Source: Oscillospiraceae bacterium (GTDB taxonomy: Bacteria; Bacillota; Clostridia; Oscillospirales; Ruminococcaceae). Taken from it: a stretch of 64,000 nt of DNA. The notes beneath the pieces are model-generated. The model saw only the letters and a program-made list of their open reading frames with translations. It ran no database searches and was not told the DNA's origin. Each line of letters starts with the position of its first letter. The stretch's first letter is position 1. Made by a program: the position numbers and the translations under genes. The stretch lies in contig SVNC01000005.1 in the NCBI GenBank assembly GCA_015067025.1, forward strand, positions 1-64,000, read 5' to 3'. Of the stretch, positions 7,599 to 14,388 are shown in pieces.

Positions 7599-7686
7599 AT
7601 ATGTACGTCCTTTCTCTTCTGCTGTAGCTATATTGTAGCACAGAATTTACAGAGTATCCCGACTTTTTGTGTCTTATACGGTATGG

Positions 7687-8088
7687 TCATTCACGAAACG
7701 GCTTACCAAAAGATCCTATCTCTATAAGATTGCCTTCAGGATCTGCTATATAGCAGGTTCTCTGTCCCCAGGGCTCAGTTTCAGGCGGTAATACCGAAAC
7801 CGCACCCTTTGAAATTGCATCTTCATAAGCCTTATCAACTTCAGCAAAAGTATCAACGTAAAGAGCAATTTCAAAGTGACCGTTAAGTCCCTTTACGTAT
7901 TCATATTTACGGCTGGTCATCTTTTCAAAATCATTTCTGCCGTAAAGTAAAAATAAGGTGTCATCCTTTATAAGATATACGTTTGAGGTGTTTTCATCCT
8001 CCTTTATTTCAAAGCCGAGAACATCACGATAAAAGCGTATCATCTTTCCCATATCCTCTACAAATAATCCAAAACCGTCTAATTTCAT
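7687..8088 (-). CDS. VOC family (glyoxalase/bleomycin resistance-like) protein
   Basis: A 133-residue protein with two beta-alpha-beta-beta-beta units. It begins MKLDGFGLFVEDMGKMIRFY and ends PWGQRTCYIADPEGNLIEIG, the hallmark of the VOC superfamily. Members include glyoxalase I, dioxygenases and drug-binding proteins. It follows the DinB gene by one base, so it is part of the long minus-strand gene string that starts near 13396. The role is not determined; the C-terminal Glu (LIEIG) is the usual metal ligand. Confidence 0.85.
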   Translation of the reverse strand: MKLDGFGLFVEDMGKMIRFYRDVLGFEIKEDENTSNVYLIKDDTLFLLYGRNDFEKMTSRKYEYVKGLNGHFEIALYVDTFAEVDKAYEDAISKGAVSVLPPETEPWGQRTCYIADPEGNLIEIGSFGKPFRE

Positions 8089-8089
8089 A

Positions 8090-8767
8090 TTATATCTTTT
8101 CCTTTCCTTTAATAGAAATAATTTTATCCCTTATTCTCATACAAGCCTCAATATGCATTATCCAGTGCCTTGATAACGGCATCTGGATAAGACCTTTGAC
8201 ATCCTTACCGCACCAGTAATCGATAAGCCAGTATGCGTCTTCTGATTTGCTTACAACGTCAAGTGATGTAAGTTCTTTCTTCTTGTCATCCGATATTTTT
8301 ACTTTTATATCCTCATAGGACATAGATTTTAAAATATCCCTTGTCACTGTATCAACGTCACGGATATAGTTATAAAGCTCGTCAATATTAAGCTTTCCGA
8401 AAAATTCGGCGATCTCATCGCCTTTAAGCTCGTTTCCCGTTGTAATGATTGGAGAACGTATCAGATTCTTATAATCCTTTTCAAAGAAGACCTGCTTCTT
8501 TCCTGCAATAAGAGTATTTACTACGATATCTTCAATACGAAAGATATGCCATAAAGAATAGGCAATAGATTTGCTGTGATAACCATTGGCATTTTTAAAA
8601 GGAATAGCAGAGAAATCCTTTTCCGATAATTCCTTGCGAAATTCCAGAATTTGCTTCATAAGATTTTTGCGAAGAAGTAAAAGCGTTGCAATACCCTCGT
8701 CAAAGCTTTCCTTTTTCTTTAGCTGAAGCTGTATTGTTTTATTAATCTCAGACCATTCCTTGTTCAT
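8090..8767 (-). CDS. DinB-like protein
   Basis: 225 residues with the four-helix look of DinB/YfiT-type proteins. The helix SIAYSLWHIFRIEDIVVNTL carries the first expected metal-binding His, and PLSRHWIMHIEACMRIRD near the end carries two more. Relatives are metal-binding thiol transferases or of unknown function. The start overlaps the stop of the upstream GNAT gene in ATGA, so translation is coupled. Confidence 0.75.
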   Translation of the reverse strand: MNKEWSEINKTIQLQLKKKESFDEGIATLLLLRKNLMKQILEFRKELSEKDFSAIPFKNANGYHSKSIAYSLWHIFRIEDIVVNTLIAGKKQVFFEKDYKNLIRSPIITTGNELKGDEIAEFFGKLNIDELYNYIRDVDTVTRDILKSMSYEDIKVKISDDKKKELTSLDVVSKSEDAYWLIDYWCGKDVKGLIQMPLSRHWIMHIEACMRIRDKIISIKGKEKI

Positions 8768-9204
8768 ATGTTCTCCTTATACATAAACCCTATATATTCA
8801 TTATCCATAAATCCGTTCTTGCGGTAAAAATGCGGTGCGGGTGCATACTTATTGGTGCAGAGCGTAAGTCCTGCAAGACTATGCTCCTTTACGTATTTTT
8901 CCGTTTCGTCTATCAGCATACTGCCGTAGCCCTTTCTCTGCACGTCGGGTGAAATAAACATCTCATCAATATAAAGTTCGCTATTATTCCACCATATCTT
9001 TTCGTGAGCAAATAAAGCTCCGATAATCTTTTCTTCTTCAACGATAACAAAGCCAACGAATTTCTTTGCTTCAAAATAATCTTCAAGATAAGCCGTTCCG
9101 GTTTCTATAGTCCATCTGCATTGCCACATCTCGTTATTATATACTGCACAGAGAATTTCTGCACAGCAGAGGATATCGGTCTTTTTCATTTTTCTAATAG
9201 TCAT
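8764..9204 (-). CDS. GNAT family N-acetyltransferase
   Basis: A 146-residue single GNAT domain. ISPDVQRKGYGSMLIDETEK is the acetyl-CoA binding loop (Q/R-x-x-G-x-G), and APAPHFYRKNGF is the C-terminal signature. Start and stop overlap both neighbours by four bases (ATGA), so it is translated with the kinase-like gene before it and the DinB gene after it. The segment WWNNSELYIDEMFI resembles aminoglycoside 6'-acetyltransferase relatives, but the substrate is unknown. Confidence 0.85.
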   Translation of the reverse strand: MTIRKMKKTDILCCAEILCAVYNNEMWQCRWTIETGTAYLEDYFEAKKFVGFVIVEEEKIIGALFAHEKIWWNNSELYIDEMFISPDVQRKGYGSMLIDETEKYVKEHSLAGLTLCTNKYAPAPHFYRKNGFMDNEYIGFMYKENI

Positions 9205-9989
9205 AAAATTTCCCTTATCCTTTCATACGCTTTTTCAAAATCTCTCTGTGGATTGTCAATAACAACACTTTTTATATCAAGCTCTGATAAAATCATAAGC
9301 TCTCTTTTCTGCCTTTCAAGAAGACATTTTATATAACCATCAAAACCCTTTGCATTTATACTTTTGCCGTATTCACCGTTTACGTGATAGCCAATGACAG
9401 CGTCAAGCCATCCCTCGCGCTCTTTTGATGCTTTTTCTACCGACTGTCTTATATCATCATTTTTAAGATAGATAACAACGGGATTTAAAGGCTTTATTAT
9501 TTCAGCAATCTGAGAAATAAATCCGTAGGATTTATCCGACGAAAAGCCAAACCTCATCATAGTTTCACACATAGGATTCTGAAGCAGTACGCAGTTGAAT
9601 ACATAAACGGTGTCTTTATTGCAGTTTTCGACAAATTCATGCCATTTGTCAAGCATTACAGGTTTCTCTGTTTCAAAGGGCAGAAAGTCGTAAATCTTGA
9701 ATTTCAGCAGTTTATCAAATAATTCTCCTTGAAATTCTGATAAAGGTGCAATATAGCCTCGCTTTGTTTTTTCTGAAACGGAGAGGATTTCAGCCTGCAC
9801 GCTATCAGAAAATTCCGATAGATCATCATCTGTCAGAAATGCATGAAATTCATAATCCGCAGGATGATTTCCGCTACCTTCATCTACATAGCACACTTTA
9901 TTATTTTCTTTAAGTATATCTGCAACAAAAGCAGACGTGGTACTTTTCCCCGAGCAGGGAAGTCCCTCTATTATATATAATCTGTTCAA
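9201..9989 (-). CDS. P-loop kinase-like ATPase
   Basis: 262 residues beginning with a thymidylate kinase-like P-loop, IIEGLPCSGKSTTSAFVADI (Walker A GLPCSGKS at 9-16). Later there is MLDKWHEFVENC and a lid-like basic region (KASKEREGWLD). No close family is recognised; similar proteins are annotated as deoxynucleoside kinase-like or AAA family. It sits inside the string of small modifying enzymes and overlaps the following GNAT gene. Phosphorylation of a small molecule is possible but unproven. Confidence 0.75.
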   Translation of the reverse strand: MNRLYIIEGLPCSGKSTTSAFVADILKENNKVCYVDEGSGNHPADYEFHAFLTDDDLSEFSDSVQAEILSVSEKTKRGYIAPLSEFQGELFDKLLKFKIYDFLPFETEKPVMLDKWHEFVENCNKDTVYVFNCVLLQNPMCETMMRFGFSSDKSYGFISQIAEIIKPLNPVVIYLKNDDIRQSVEKASKEREGWLDAVIGYHVNGEYGKSINAKGFDGYIKCLLERQKRELMILSELDIKSVVIDNPQRDFEKAYERIREIL

Positions 9990-9993
9990 AAAA

Positions 9994-10446
9994 TCACACC
10001 TTTAAATTCTTTAAATAAATCCTGCTTTCTTCGCTATAAATATCAGTGCGGCTTTCAATGTATGTAAAGCCGTATTTTTCGTATAACCCGATATGGTCGG
10101 TAGCAATATATACGTTTTTATATCCTTGCTCTTTGGCTTTATCGCAAGCGTAGTCTATAAGTCTTCCACTGTATCGGTTGCCTCGATACTCCGGTGCGGT
10201 AAATACAAAGCCTATCCACGGAAAAAGTGTATCATCGCTTATACAATCCTTTTGTGTCAGCGTACAGAAGGAAACAAGGTTATCACCGTCAGCTATAATG
10301 AAAAGACTTCCATCGCCGAGCAATTCGTGAATTTTTTCCTGTTCCACTAAATCAGCAAGGAGCTTTGCCGCTCCCCAGTCGCAAAGGCGGATTCTATCCG
10401 CCCATAGCTTCTGTTCGCCGATAGTATTAAGCTCAAGTATTTCCAT
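9994..10446 (-). CDS. GNAT family N-acetyltransferase
   Basis: A 150-residue GNAT protein with FTAPEYRGNRYSGRLIDYAC as the CoA loop and HIGLYEKYGFTYIE as the C-terminal signature. The start is ATG 10446, which shares a base with the TGA of the DUF2087 gene (TGATG); the in-frame TTG one codon earlier is less likely. It is translationally coupled to the DUF2087 gene. The substrate is unknown. Confidence 0.85.
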   Translation of the reverse strand: MEILELNTIGEQKLWADRIRLCDWGAAKLLADLVEQEKIHELLGDGSLFIIADGDNLVSFCTLTQKDCISDDTLFPWIGFVFTAPEYRGNRYSGRLIDYACDKAKEQGYKNVYIATDHIGLYEKYGFTYIESRTDIYSEESRIYLKNLKV

Positions 10447-10745
10447 CAACCGTATTTCCTTTCTAACTCTTCTATGGTCGGTTGCTTTTCCTCAAGATGA
10501 TATTCTTTGCCGTAAGCGTCACGGTCAATAAATTTATGAGTATAAAGCTCACGGCGAAGCGTTGCAGGGTCGTTAAAGGTATGCCAGTGACCGAGCAGGG
10601 CGTTGACCTCTTTTTCCGTATAGCTTTTTCCCGCCTCAAATTTTCTTGACAGGTAGATAAGAGCGTATAATTTCATTTTTCTTTTTGACGGATAGGCTGT
10701 AAGCTTGCCTTTATCGTCAAGAAAGCTTTTTAATATCTGTTCCAT
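10446..10745 (-). CDS. DUF2087 domain protein
   Basis: 99 residues that match the small DUF2087 domain: FLDDKGKLTAYPSKRKMKLY, then a helix, then TFNDPATLRRELYTHKFIDR. The fold is thought to be a winged-helix-like or nucleic-acid associated domain; it is often fused to ArsR-type regulators, but here it stands alone. It is coupled to a GNAT gene, a frequent pairing in Firmicutes. The role is unknown. Confidence 0.8.
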   Translation of the reverse strand: MEQILKSFLDDKGKLTAYPSKRKMKLYALIYLSRKFEAGKSYTEKEVNALLGHWHTFNDPATLRRELYTHKFIDRDAYGKEYHLEEKQPTIEELERKYG

Positions 10746-10746
10746 T

Positions 10747-11103
10747 TTACATCTCCGGTAGTCTTGAATCCATATTGAATATAAGCGTCCACTTATTATC
10801 CCGATTTTCCCAGGTAGAGGTTACGTGAAAAAGTCCCGCCATATCGGAATATTCAGGTGTAGCGGCAATAGTTCTGACAATATAATGCACCTGTATCACG
10901 TTTTCGGTTTCAAGGACTGTTTCAAAATCCTTTATTTCATAAGAAGCTATTCCGAAATCCCCGATAAAGCTTCCATATTCCGCTCCGCTACAGCGGTAAC
11001 CACCGCAGACCATTACCGCATCCGCTGAAACAAGCCCAGCAAAAGCGGTTTTGTCGCCGTCCTTTGCCGCTTGCCACATTTTATTTTCAAGTTCAAATAT
11101 CAT
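10747..11103 (-). CDS. DUF4440 / SnoaL-like (NTF2 fold) protein
   Basis: 118 residues with the NTF2-like cone pattern: a helix ELENKMWQAAKDGDKTAF, DAVMVCGG, and a final sheet GLFHVTSTWENRDNKWTLIF. The start is taken at ATG 11103 with GAGGAG eight bases upstream, not at TTG 11109. Members bind small hydrophobic ligands or act as isomerases; no catalytic residues can be assigned. A relic of the first codons of a near-identical gene lies at 11514-11543. Confidence 0.8.
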   Translation of the reverse strand: MIFELENKMWQAAKDGDKTAFAGLVSADAVMVCGGYRCSGAEYGSFIGDFGIASYEIKDFETVLETENVIQVHYIVRTIAATPEYSDMAGLFHVTSTWENRDNKWTLIFNMDSRLPEM

Positions 11104-11105
11104 TT

Positions 11106-11465
11106 TCAATCTCCTCTGTACGCAATGCCATCGACCTGAAACAGCAATCCTTCTGAATTTGCAAATTCTGTCTGGATTGACTTTCGGGCAGGATATTTTC
11201 CCTTGAAACGCTCCTTCACAACCTTTTCCATTACAGGAATATCCCAGATATTTTTAAAAAGGCAATTCATCTGAACAACATTCTCAAGAGTCAGACCTGC
11301 CATTTTAAGGCGCTCCTCCATTTCATCAAAAGCACTGTTAATCTGTTCTTCAATAGTGCCGTCAACATTACGGGCACAGTAATTCAGAAAACAGAAATCT
11401 CCCGCTTCAACAATTCCCGAATGTGCCCATTCCTCATTTATATCGTGTCTGATAATTTTGCTCAT
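11106..11465 (-). CDS. RidA family protein
   Basis: A 119-residue YjgF/YER057c/UK114 family protein. SGIVEAGDFCFLNYCARN, then QINSAFDEMEERLKMAGLTLENVVQMNCLF and the end LLFQVDGIAY follow the family. RidA deaminates reactive enamines from PLP enzymes; many subgroups lack that activity. The usual catalytic Arg before the last strand is not obvious here (ARKSIQTEFAN), so the function may differ. SD AGGAGGG precedes ATG 11465. Confidence 0.8.
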   Translation of the reverse strand: MSKIIRHDINEEWAHSGIVEAGDFCFLNYCARNVDGTIEEQINSAFDEMEERLKMAGLTLENVVQMNCLFKNIWDIPVMEKVVKERFKGKYPARKSIQTEFANSEGLLFQVDGIAYRGD

Positions 11466-11479
11466 AATTGTCCCTCCTG

Positions 11480-11515
11480 CTTCGTAGGTATCGTTGTACA
11501 GCTTTCCGCTCTGTC
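11480..11515. repeat. Junction repeat copy A (diverged)
   Basis: On the minus strand GAGCGGAAAGCTGTACAACGATACC matches in blocks the repeats at 12378-12423 and 12795-12842 (GGCGGAGAGC, GTAC, TACC, GAAG). It lies between the gene relic at 11514 and the RidA start. Confidence 0.5.
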
Positions 11516-11543
11516 ACTTTTTATTTTCAAGTTCGCATATCAT
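11514..11543 (-). pseudogene. Relic of a DUF4440 gene start (9 codons)
   Basis: Nine codons MICELENKK and a stop, with AAGGA seven bases upstream, nearly copy the start of the DUF4440 gene at 11103 (MIFELENKM). The DNA differs at only four or five of 30 positions. The rest of the gene is missing and repeat copy A begins where homology ends. It looks like the stub left by a deletion or rearrangement. Confidence 0.6.
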
Positions 11544-11553
11544 ATCGTGTTCC

Positions 11554-12006
11554 TTATCTTCTTTTATACGTAACCAATTCTGCATCTGAACCATTTTCGC
11601 CATATTCAGCCACAAGCAGAAAATCCATACCTGCAACAAGTCCGAAGCACCTGCCGCTTGTGCCGTCATCAAATTCGCATTCGATCTGATTGCATAAATA
11701 CATATTTTTATCGTCAAGCAGCTTTGTGTATTCGCCGTTTGGCATAGGATACGCAAGGTTTACAGAAGCTCCGCTCATTGCATAAAGTTCCGTGATTTTC
11801 GGCATACCAGATATCGAAAGTCCGTTGAACTCATTAATGAGCGTCTGCTTGAACTGCTCGTAAGCGTTAATTCCGCCTGTTTTTATGTAATCGTAAATAA
11901 AGCATTTCTTTCCAAACGGACAACCGTTTGTTGCTACACAGCCATTACAGCCGTTTTCTTTTCCGTAACCGCAGTTAGTACAGTCTGCACCGCATAATGT
12001 TTTCAT
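11554..12006 (-). CDS. DUF3795-like Cys-rich protein
   Basis: 150 residues that begin MKTLCGADCTNCGYGKENGC, with eight Cys in the first 35 residues in CxxC-like pairs, similar to DUF3795 and related metal-binding small proteins. The rest is a mixed alpha/beta domain (FNGLSISGMPKITELYAMSG and a C-terminal sheet). Function unknown. It is preceded by repeat B and a DUF1801 gene and followed by the DUF4440 relic. Confidence 0.75.
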   Translation of the reverse strand: MKTLCGADCTNCGYGKENGCNGCVATNGCPFGKKCFIYDYIKTGGINAYEQFKQTLINEFNGLSISGMPKITELYAMSGASVNLAYPMPNGEYTKLLDDKNMYLCNQIECEFDDGTSGRCFGLVAGMDFLLVAEYGENGSDAELVTYKRR

Positions 12007-12021
12007 AGTTTTTTTCTCCTT

Positions 12022-12354
12022 CTATCCTTCCAGAGTTTCAACAAATATTTGCTTTAAAATATCATTCGGAATAACTTGCTCCACATAAATCTGAAGCATC
12101 CCTTTAGGCGTTATTTTATATCCGGAAAGCTTTTCCTTGTGATTTATTATCGCAGCAGCCTCGATATTTATATGATCCTTGAAGGGAATGAGCCTTACGA
12201 ATTTTTCTCCGTTATTAAAGCTTGGTAGCTTCGCCCACAGAGCTTCTTCAATAGCAACGGATACGCTGTCATATATCAGCTTGCGAAGGTCTGTGAACAT
12301 TGCGATAGTTTCATCGGGATATTTTTCTATATATGCTTTTATCTGTTCGTTCAT
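12022..12354 (-). CDS. DUF1801 family protein
   Basis: 110 residues of the YdhG/DUF1801 kind: IKAYIEKYPDETIAMFTDLR, then EALWAKLPSFNNGEKFVRLI and a C-terminal part ending in a helix (PNDILKQIFVETL). The family resembles frataxin/Fra-like folds and is of uncertain function; iron handling has been proposed for relatives. It follows repeat B on the minus strand. Confidence 0.75.
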   Translation of the reverse strand: MNEQIKAYIEKYPDETIAMFTDLRKLIYDSVSVAIEEALWAKLPSFNNGEKFVRLIPFKDHINIEAAAIINHKEKLSGYKITPKGMLQIYVEQVIPNDILKQIFVETLEG

Positions 12355-12377
12355 TGTATGTACCTCGTTTTAAATTT

Positions 12378-12423
12378 TTCTTCTCCGGTATCATATACCG
12401 CTCTCCGCCTTATCCGAAATTAT
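12378..12423. repeat. Junction repeat copy B
   Basis: This copy shares two 13-base identical blocks (TTCTTCTCCGGTA and GCTCTCCGCCTTA) and CCGA-TTAT with copy C at 12795-12842. Only about 10 central bases differ, and they form a small palindrome (GGTAT/ATACC) here. It begins at the stop codon of the 12420-12773 gene. Confidence 0.65.
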
Positions 12424-12773
12424 TCCGACCAATCAAGCTGTTCCTTTTTTATACCCGCCTCAATGCATTTTTGACAAACAGCGTGTTTTCCTTCTTTATC
12501 CCCGTGACGATACTTCAGAACGGTATCCTTCAGCACAATATATTTGTGCTTTTCATCCTGAAAATCAACGTACCACACAACCTCTCCCTCGCAGGAAGCT
12601 TTGATAGCCTTTGAAAGCTTTTCTGGAAAATCCCCGCACTCGCTTGTAAAGGAAACTGCAGTCCAGTATCTCGGCGTGTTGTCAGTTTTCCATATTTCAA
12701 CGCCGATTATTCTGATATAATCAAGCAGGGTATCGTCAGCGATACTTTCTTTAATAATAAGCCCCGTATACAT
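12420..12773 (-). CDS. Hypothetical protein (117 aa)
   Basis: I do not recognise this protein. It is soluble-looking, with a beta-rich first half (VEIWKTDNTPRYWTAVSF), a central VVWYVDFQDEKHKYIVL and a final helix with two Cys (HAVCQKCIEAG). It follows the TetR gene by 14 bases and is probably in the same operon. Its stop lies in repeat B, which copies the 3' end of the TetR gene. Confidence 0.65.
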   Translation of the reverse strand: MYTGLIIKESIADDTLLDYIRIIGVEIWKTDNTPRYWTAVSFTSECGDFPEKLSKAIKASCEGEVVWYVDFQDEKHKYIVLKDTVLKYRHGDKEGKHAVCQKCIEAGIKKEQLDWSE

Positions 12774-12787
12774 TTTTATTCCCCTTT

Positions 12788-13396
12788 TTATTTGTTCTTC
12801 TCCGGTACCGTAGTACAGCTCTCCGCCTTACCCGACTTTATCAGCATAAGCATTGCCACAAACTCACGGCTTAACATATCCTGAATTTCCTTTTCTGAGA
12901 ATTTGCACACACCCGTTGCTATAAGTGCCCCTATGGCATAGGTGTGAATCCAGTTGTGCTTGAACAGAAGCTTTGCGTTTTCATAGCTGAGTTCGTAATC
13001 ACGCTGTATAACCTCAACACTGAGCGTTGCCATGTCACCGAGATTTGCAAAAACGTCGTCAAAATTCTGTGCTTCAGGCTTTTCTGTCATAAATAAAAGA
13101 CGGTACAGCTTCGGATGTTCTATTGCAAATAAAATCATCTGAACGCCAAGCTCCTTGTACACAGGGGAGAATTCCATAGCTCTTCTTGCGTATACTTCAA
13201 ATCTACCAAGTGCCGCTTTTCTTACTTCGCTCAGTACCTCAACCATGTTCTGAAAGGCTGTAAATATCGGTCTTGACGACGTACCCAAAGCACTGCCAAG
13301 CTCCCTTGCGGTAAGCGATTTTAAACCCTTTTCGGCCGCAATGTTAAGTGCTGTTTCTATAATTTCTTCTCTTGTAAATTTTGCTTTTGGTGGCAT
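12788..13396 (-). CDS. TetR/AcrR family repressor
   Basis: 202 residues with an N-terminal TetR helix-turn-helix (FTREEIIETALNIAAEKGLKS, then LTARELGSALGTSSRPIFTA) and a helical ligand-binding domain. The start is ATG 13396 (MPPKAKF) with GGAG upstream; the longer frame from 13432 would begin inside the operator. The last 15 codons are made of junction repeat C. It probably represses itself and the divergent flavodoxin gene through the palindrome at 13414-13437. Confidence 0.9.
   Translation of the reverse strand: MPPKAKFTREEIIETALNIAAEKGLKSLTARELGSALGTSSRPIFTAFQNMVEVLSEVRKAALGRFEVYARRAMEFSPVYKELGVQMILFAIEHPKLYRLLFMTEKPEAQNFDDVFANLGDMATLSVEVIQRDYELSYENAKLLFKHNWIHTYAIGALIATGVCKFSEKEIQDMLSREFVAMLMLIKSGKAESCTTVPEKNK
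12795..12842. repeat. Junction repeat copy C, coding the TetR C-terminus
   Basis: See copy B for the shared blocks. Here the repeat is read as the last codons of the TetR gene (SGKAESCTTVPEKNK) and contains GTAC/GTAC in its centre. Confidence 0.6.
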
Positions 13397-13413
13397 TATA
13401 CTCTCCGTTCTGC

Positions 13414-13437
13414 AACAAGTGTTGCGTAACATTTGTT
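13414..13437. promoter_or_regulatory. TetR operator
   Basis: AACAAGTGTT-GCGT-AACATTTGTT is an inverted repeat with one mismatch. It lies between the TetR -10 box and the TetR start, so binding would block TetR transcription. Confidence 0.7.
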
Positions 13438-13439
13438 TT

Positions 13440-13468
13440 ATTATAGCATAGGTGGGTTATCTTGTCAA
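13440..13468 (-). promoter_or_regulatory. TetR promoter
   Basis: On the minus strand TTGACA (13468-13463), 17 bases, TATAAT (13445-13440): a perfect consensus. Confidence 0.85.
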
Positions 13469-13482
13469 TTACTTTTGTAAAT

Positions 13483-13512
13483 TTGACAATAATATAAAAA
13501 GAGTGGTATAAT
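13483..13512 (+). promoter_or_regulatory. Flavodoxin promoter
   Basis: TTGACA (13483-13488), 18 bases, TATAAT (13507-13512). It is divergent from the TetR promoter, with 14 bases between the two -35 boxes. Confidence 0.85.
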
Positions 13513-13558
13513 AAACACAGACAATAATTATATTAGCTTTAAAGGGGATAAAATTCGT

Positions 13559-14047
13559 ATGAAAACCGCTATTGTATATTATTCAATGCTCGGCAATACT
13601 GATTACGTTGCACAAAAGATTGCATCTGCACTTAATGCGGATATTATCCGCATAGAGCCTGAAAATGCATATCCCGACAAGGGCTTTAAAAAGTTCTTCT
13701 GGGGAGGCAAAAGTGCTGTAATGGGTGATACGCCTGCACTTTTTCCTTATATTTTTGATTCAGAGAAATATGACATAATAATATTTGGCACTCCCATCTG
13801 GGCAGGAACCTTTGCACCGCCTTTAAAGACTTTCCTTACCGATAACAAAGAGCTTTTAAAGAATAAAAAGATAGCCGTATTTACTTCTTCAAGCGGTGGC
13901 GGATCGGCTAAGGCGATAGAAAAATTAAAGAAACTGATAGAGGTTGACGACATAGAGGCAACACTTCACGTTACCGACCCTAAGGACAGACCAAATGAAG
14001 AAAACGAGAGAAAAATAGCTGATTTCTGTGACGCTCTTCTTAAATAA
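13559..14047 (+). CDS. Flavodoxin
   Basis: 162 residues. The FMN phosphate loop is YYSMLGNTDYVAQKIA (T/S-x-x-G-N-T type); FGTPIWAGTFAPPLKTFL forms the 60-loop and FTSSSGGGSAKAIEKL the later FMN contact. This is a short-chain flavodoxin that would carry electrons or reduce quinones. It is the first gene of a two-gene operon with the RyR-domain gene and is expressed from a divergent promoter with TetR, which suggests induction by the TetR ligand. Confidence 0.9.
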   Translation: MKTAIVYYSMLGNTDYVAQKIASALNADIIRIEPENAYPDKGFKKFFWGGKSAVMGDTPALFPYIFDSEKYDIIIFGTPIWAGTFAPPLKTFLTDNKELLKNKKIAVFTSSSGGGSAKAIEKLKKLIEVDDIEATLHVTDPKDRPNEENERKIADFCDALLK

Positions 14048-14060
14048 GAAAGGAACGATT

Positions 14061-14342
14061 ATGTATACACCAAAGCCTATTGATACAAGCGGTATTGAAT
14101 TACCAAAGGAGATAACTGAGCTTACTGAAAAAATTGCAGAGAACGTTCACGAAAACTGGGCGGTAGAAAGAATAGCTGACGGTTGGATCTACGGTGAAAA
14201 AAGAGATGACGAAAAAAAGACCACACCCTGCCTTGTGCCTTATGACGAACTACCTGAAAGGGAAAAGAATTTTGACAGAATAACTGCAATGCAGTCAATA
14301 AAAACGATCCTTGCTTTAGGATATAAAATTGAGAAGATATAA
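14061..14342 (+). CDS. RyR domain protein
   Basis: A 93-residue protein made of one RyR domain: MYTPKPIDTSGIELPKEI, then ENVHENWAVERIADGWIYGE and the end NFDRITAMQSIKTILALGYK. RyR domains are named after ryanodine receptors; bacterial single-domain forms are of unknown function, perhaps ligand binding. The start is ATG 14061 with AAAGGA upstream, 13 bases after the flavodoxin stop. Coexpression with flavodoxin under TetR control hints at a role in stress or drug response (inference). Confidence 0.8.
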   Translation: MYTPKPIDTSGIELPKEITELTEKIAENVHENWAVERIADGWIYGEKRDDEKKTTPCLVPYDELPEREKNFDRITAMQSIKTILALGYKIEKI

Positions 14343-14345
14343 GAA

Positions 14346-14380
14346 AAAGCTGTAGCAATAATCTGCTACAGCTTTATTTT
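14346..14380. terminator. Bidirectional terminator
   Basis: AAAGCTGTAGCA (14346-14357) pairs with TGCTACAGCTTT (14364-14375) and is followed by ATTTT. It serves the RyR gene and the convergent ABC exporter operon. Confidence 0.85.
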
Positions 14381-14388
14381 ATATTCAC

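Noticed and set aside
11480-12842. Integron-type attC sites
   Set aside because: The repeats lack the paired R/L box layout, copies are too few and no integrase is seen; only a general cassette-junction idea is kept.
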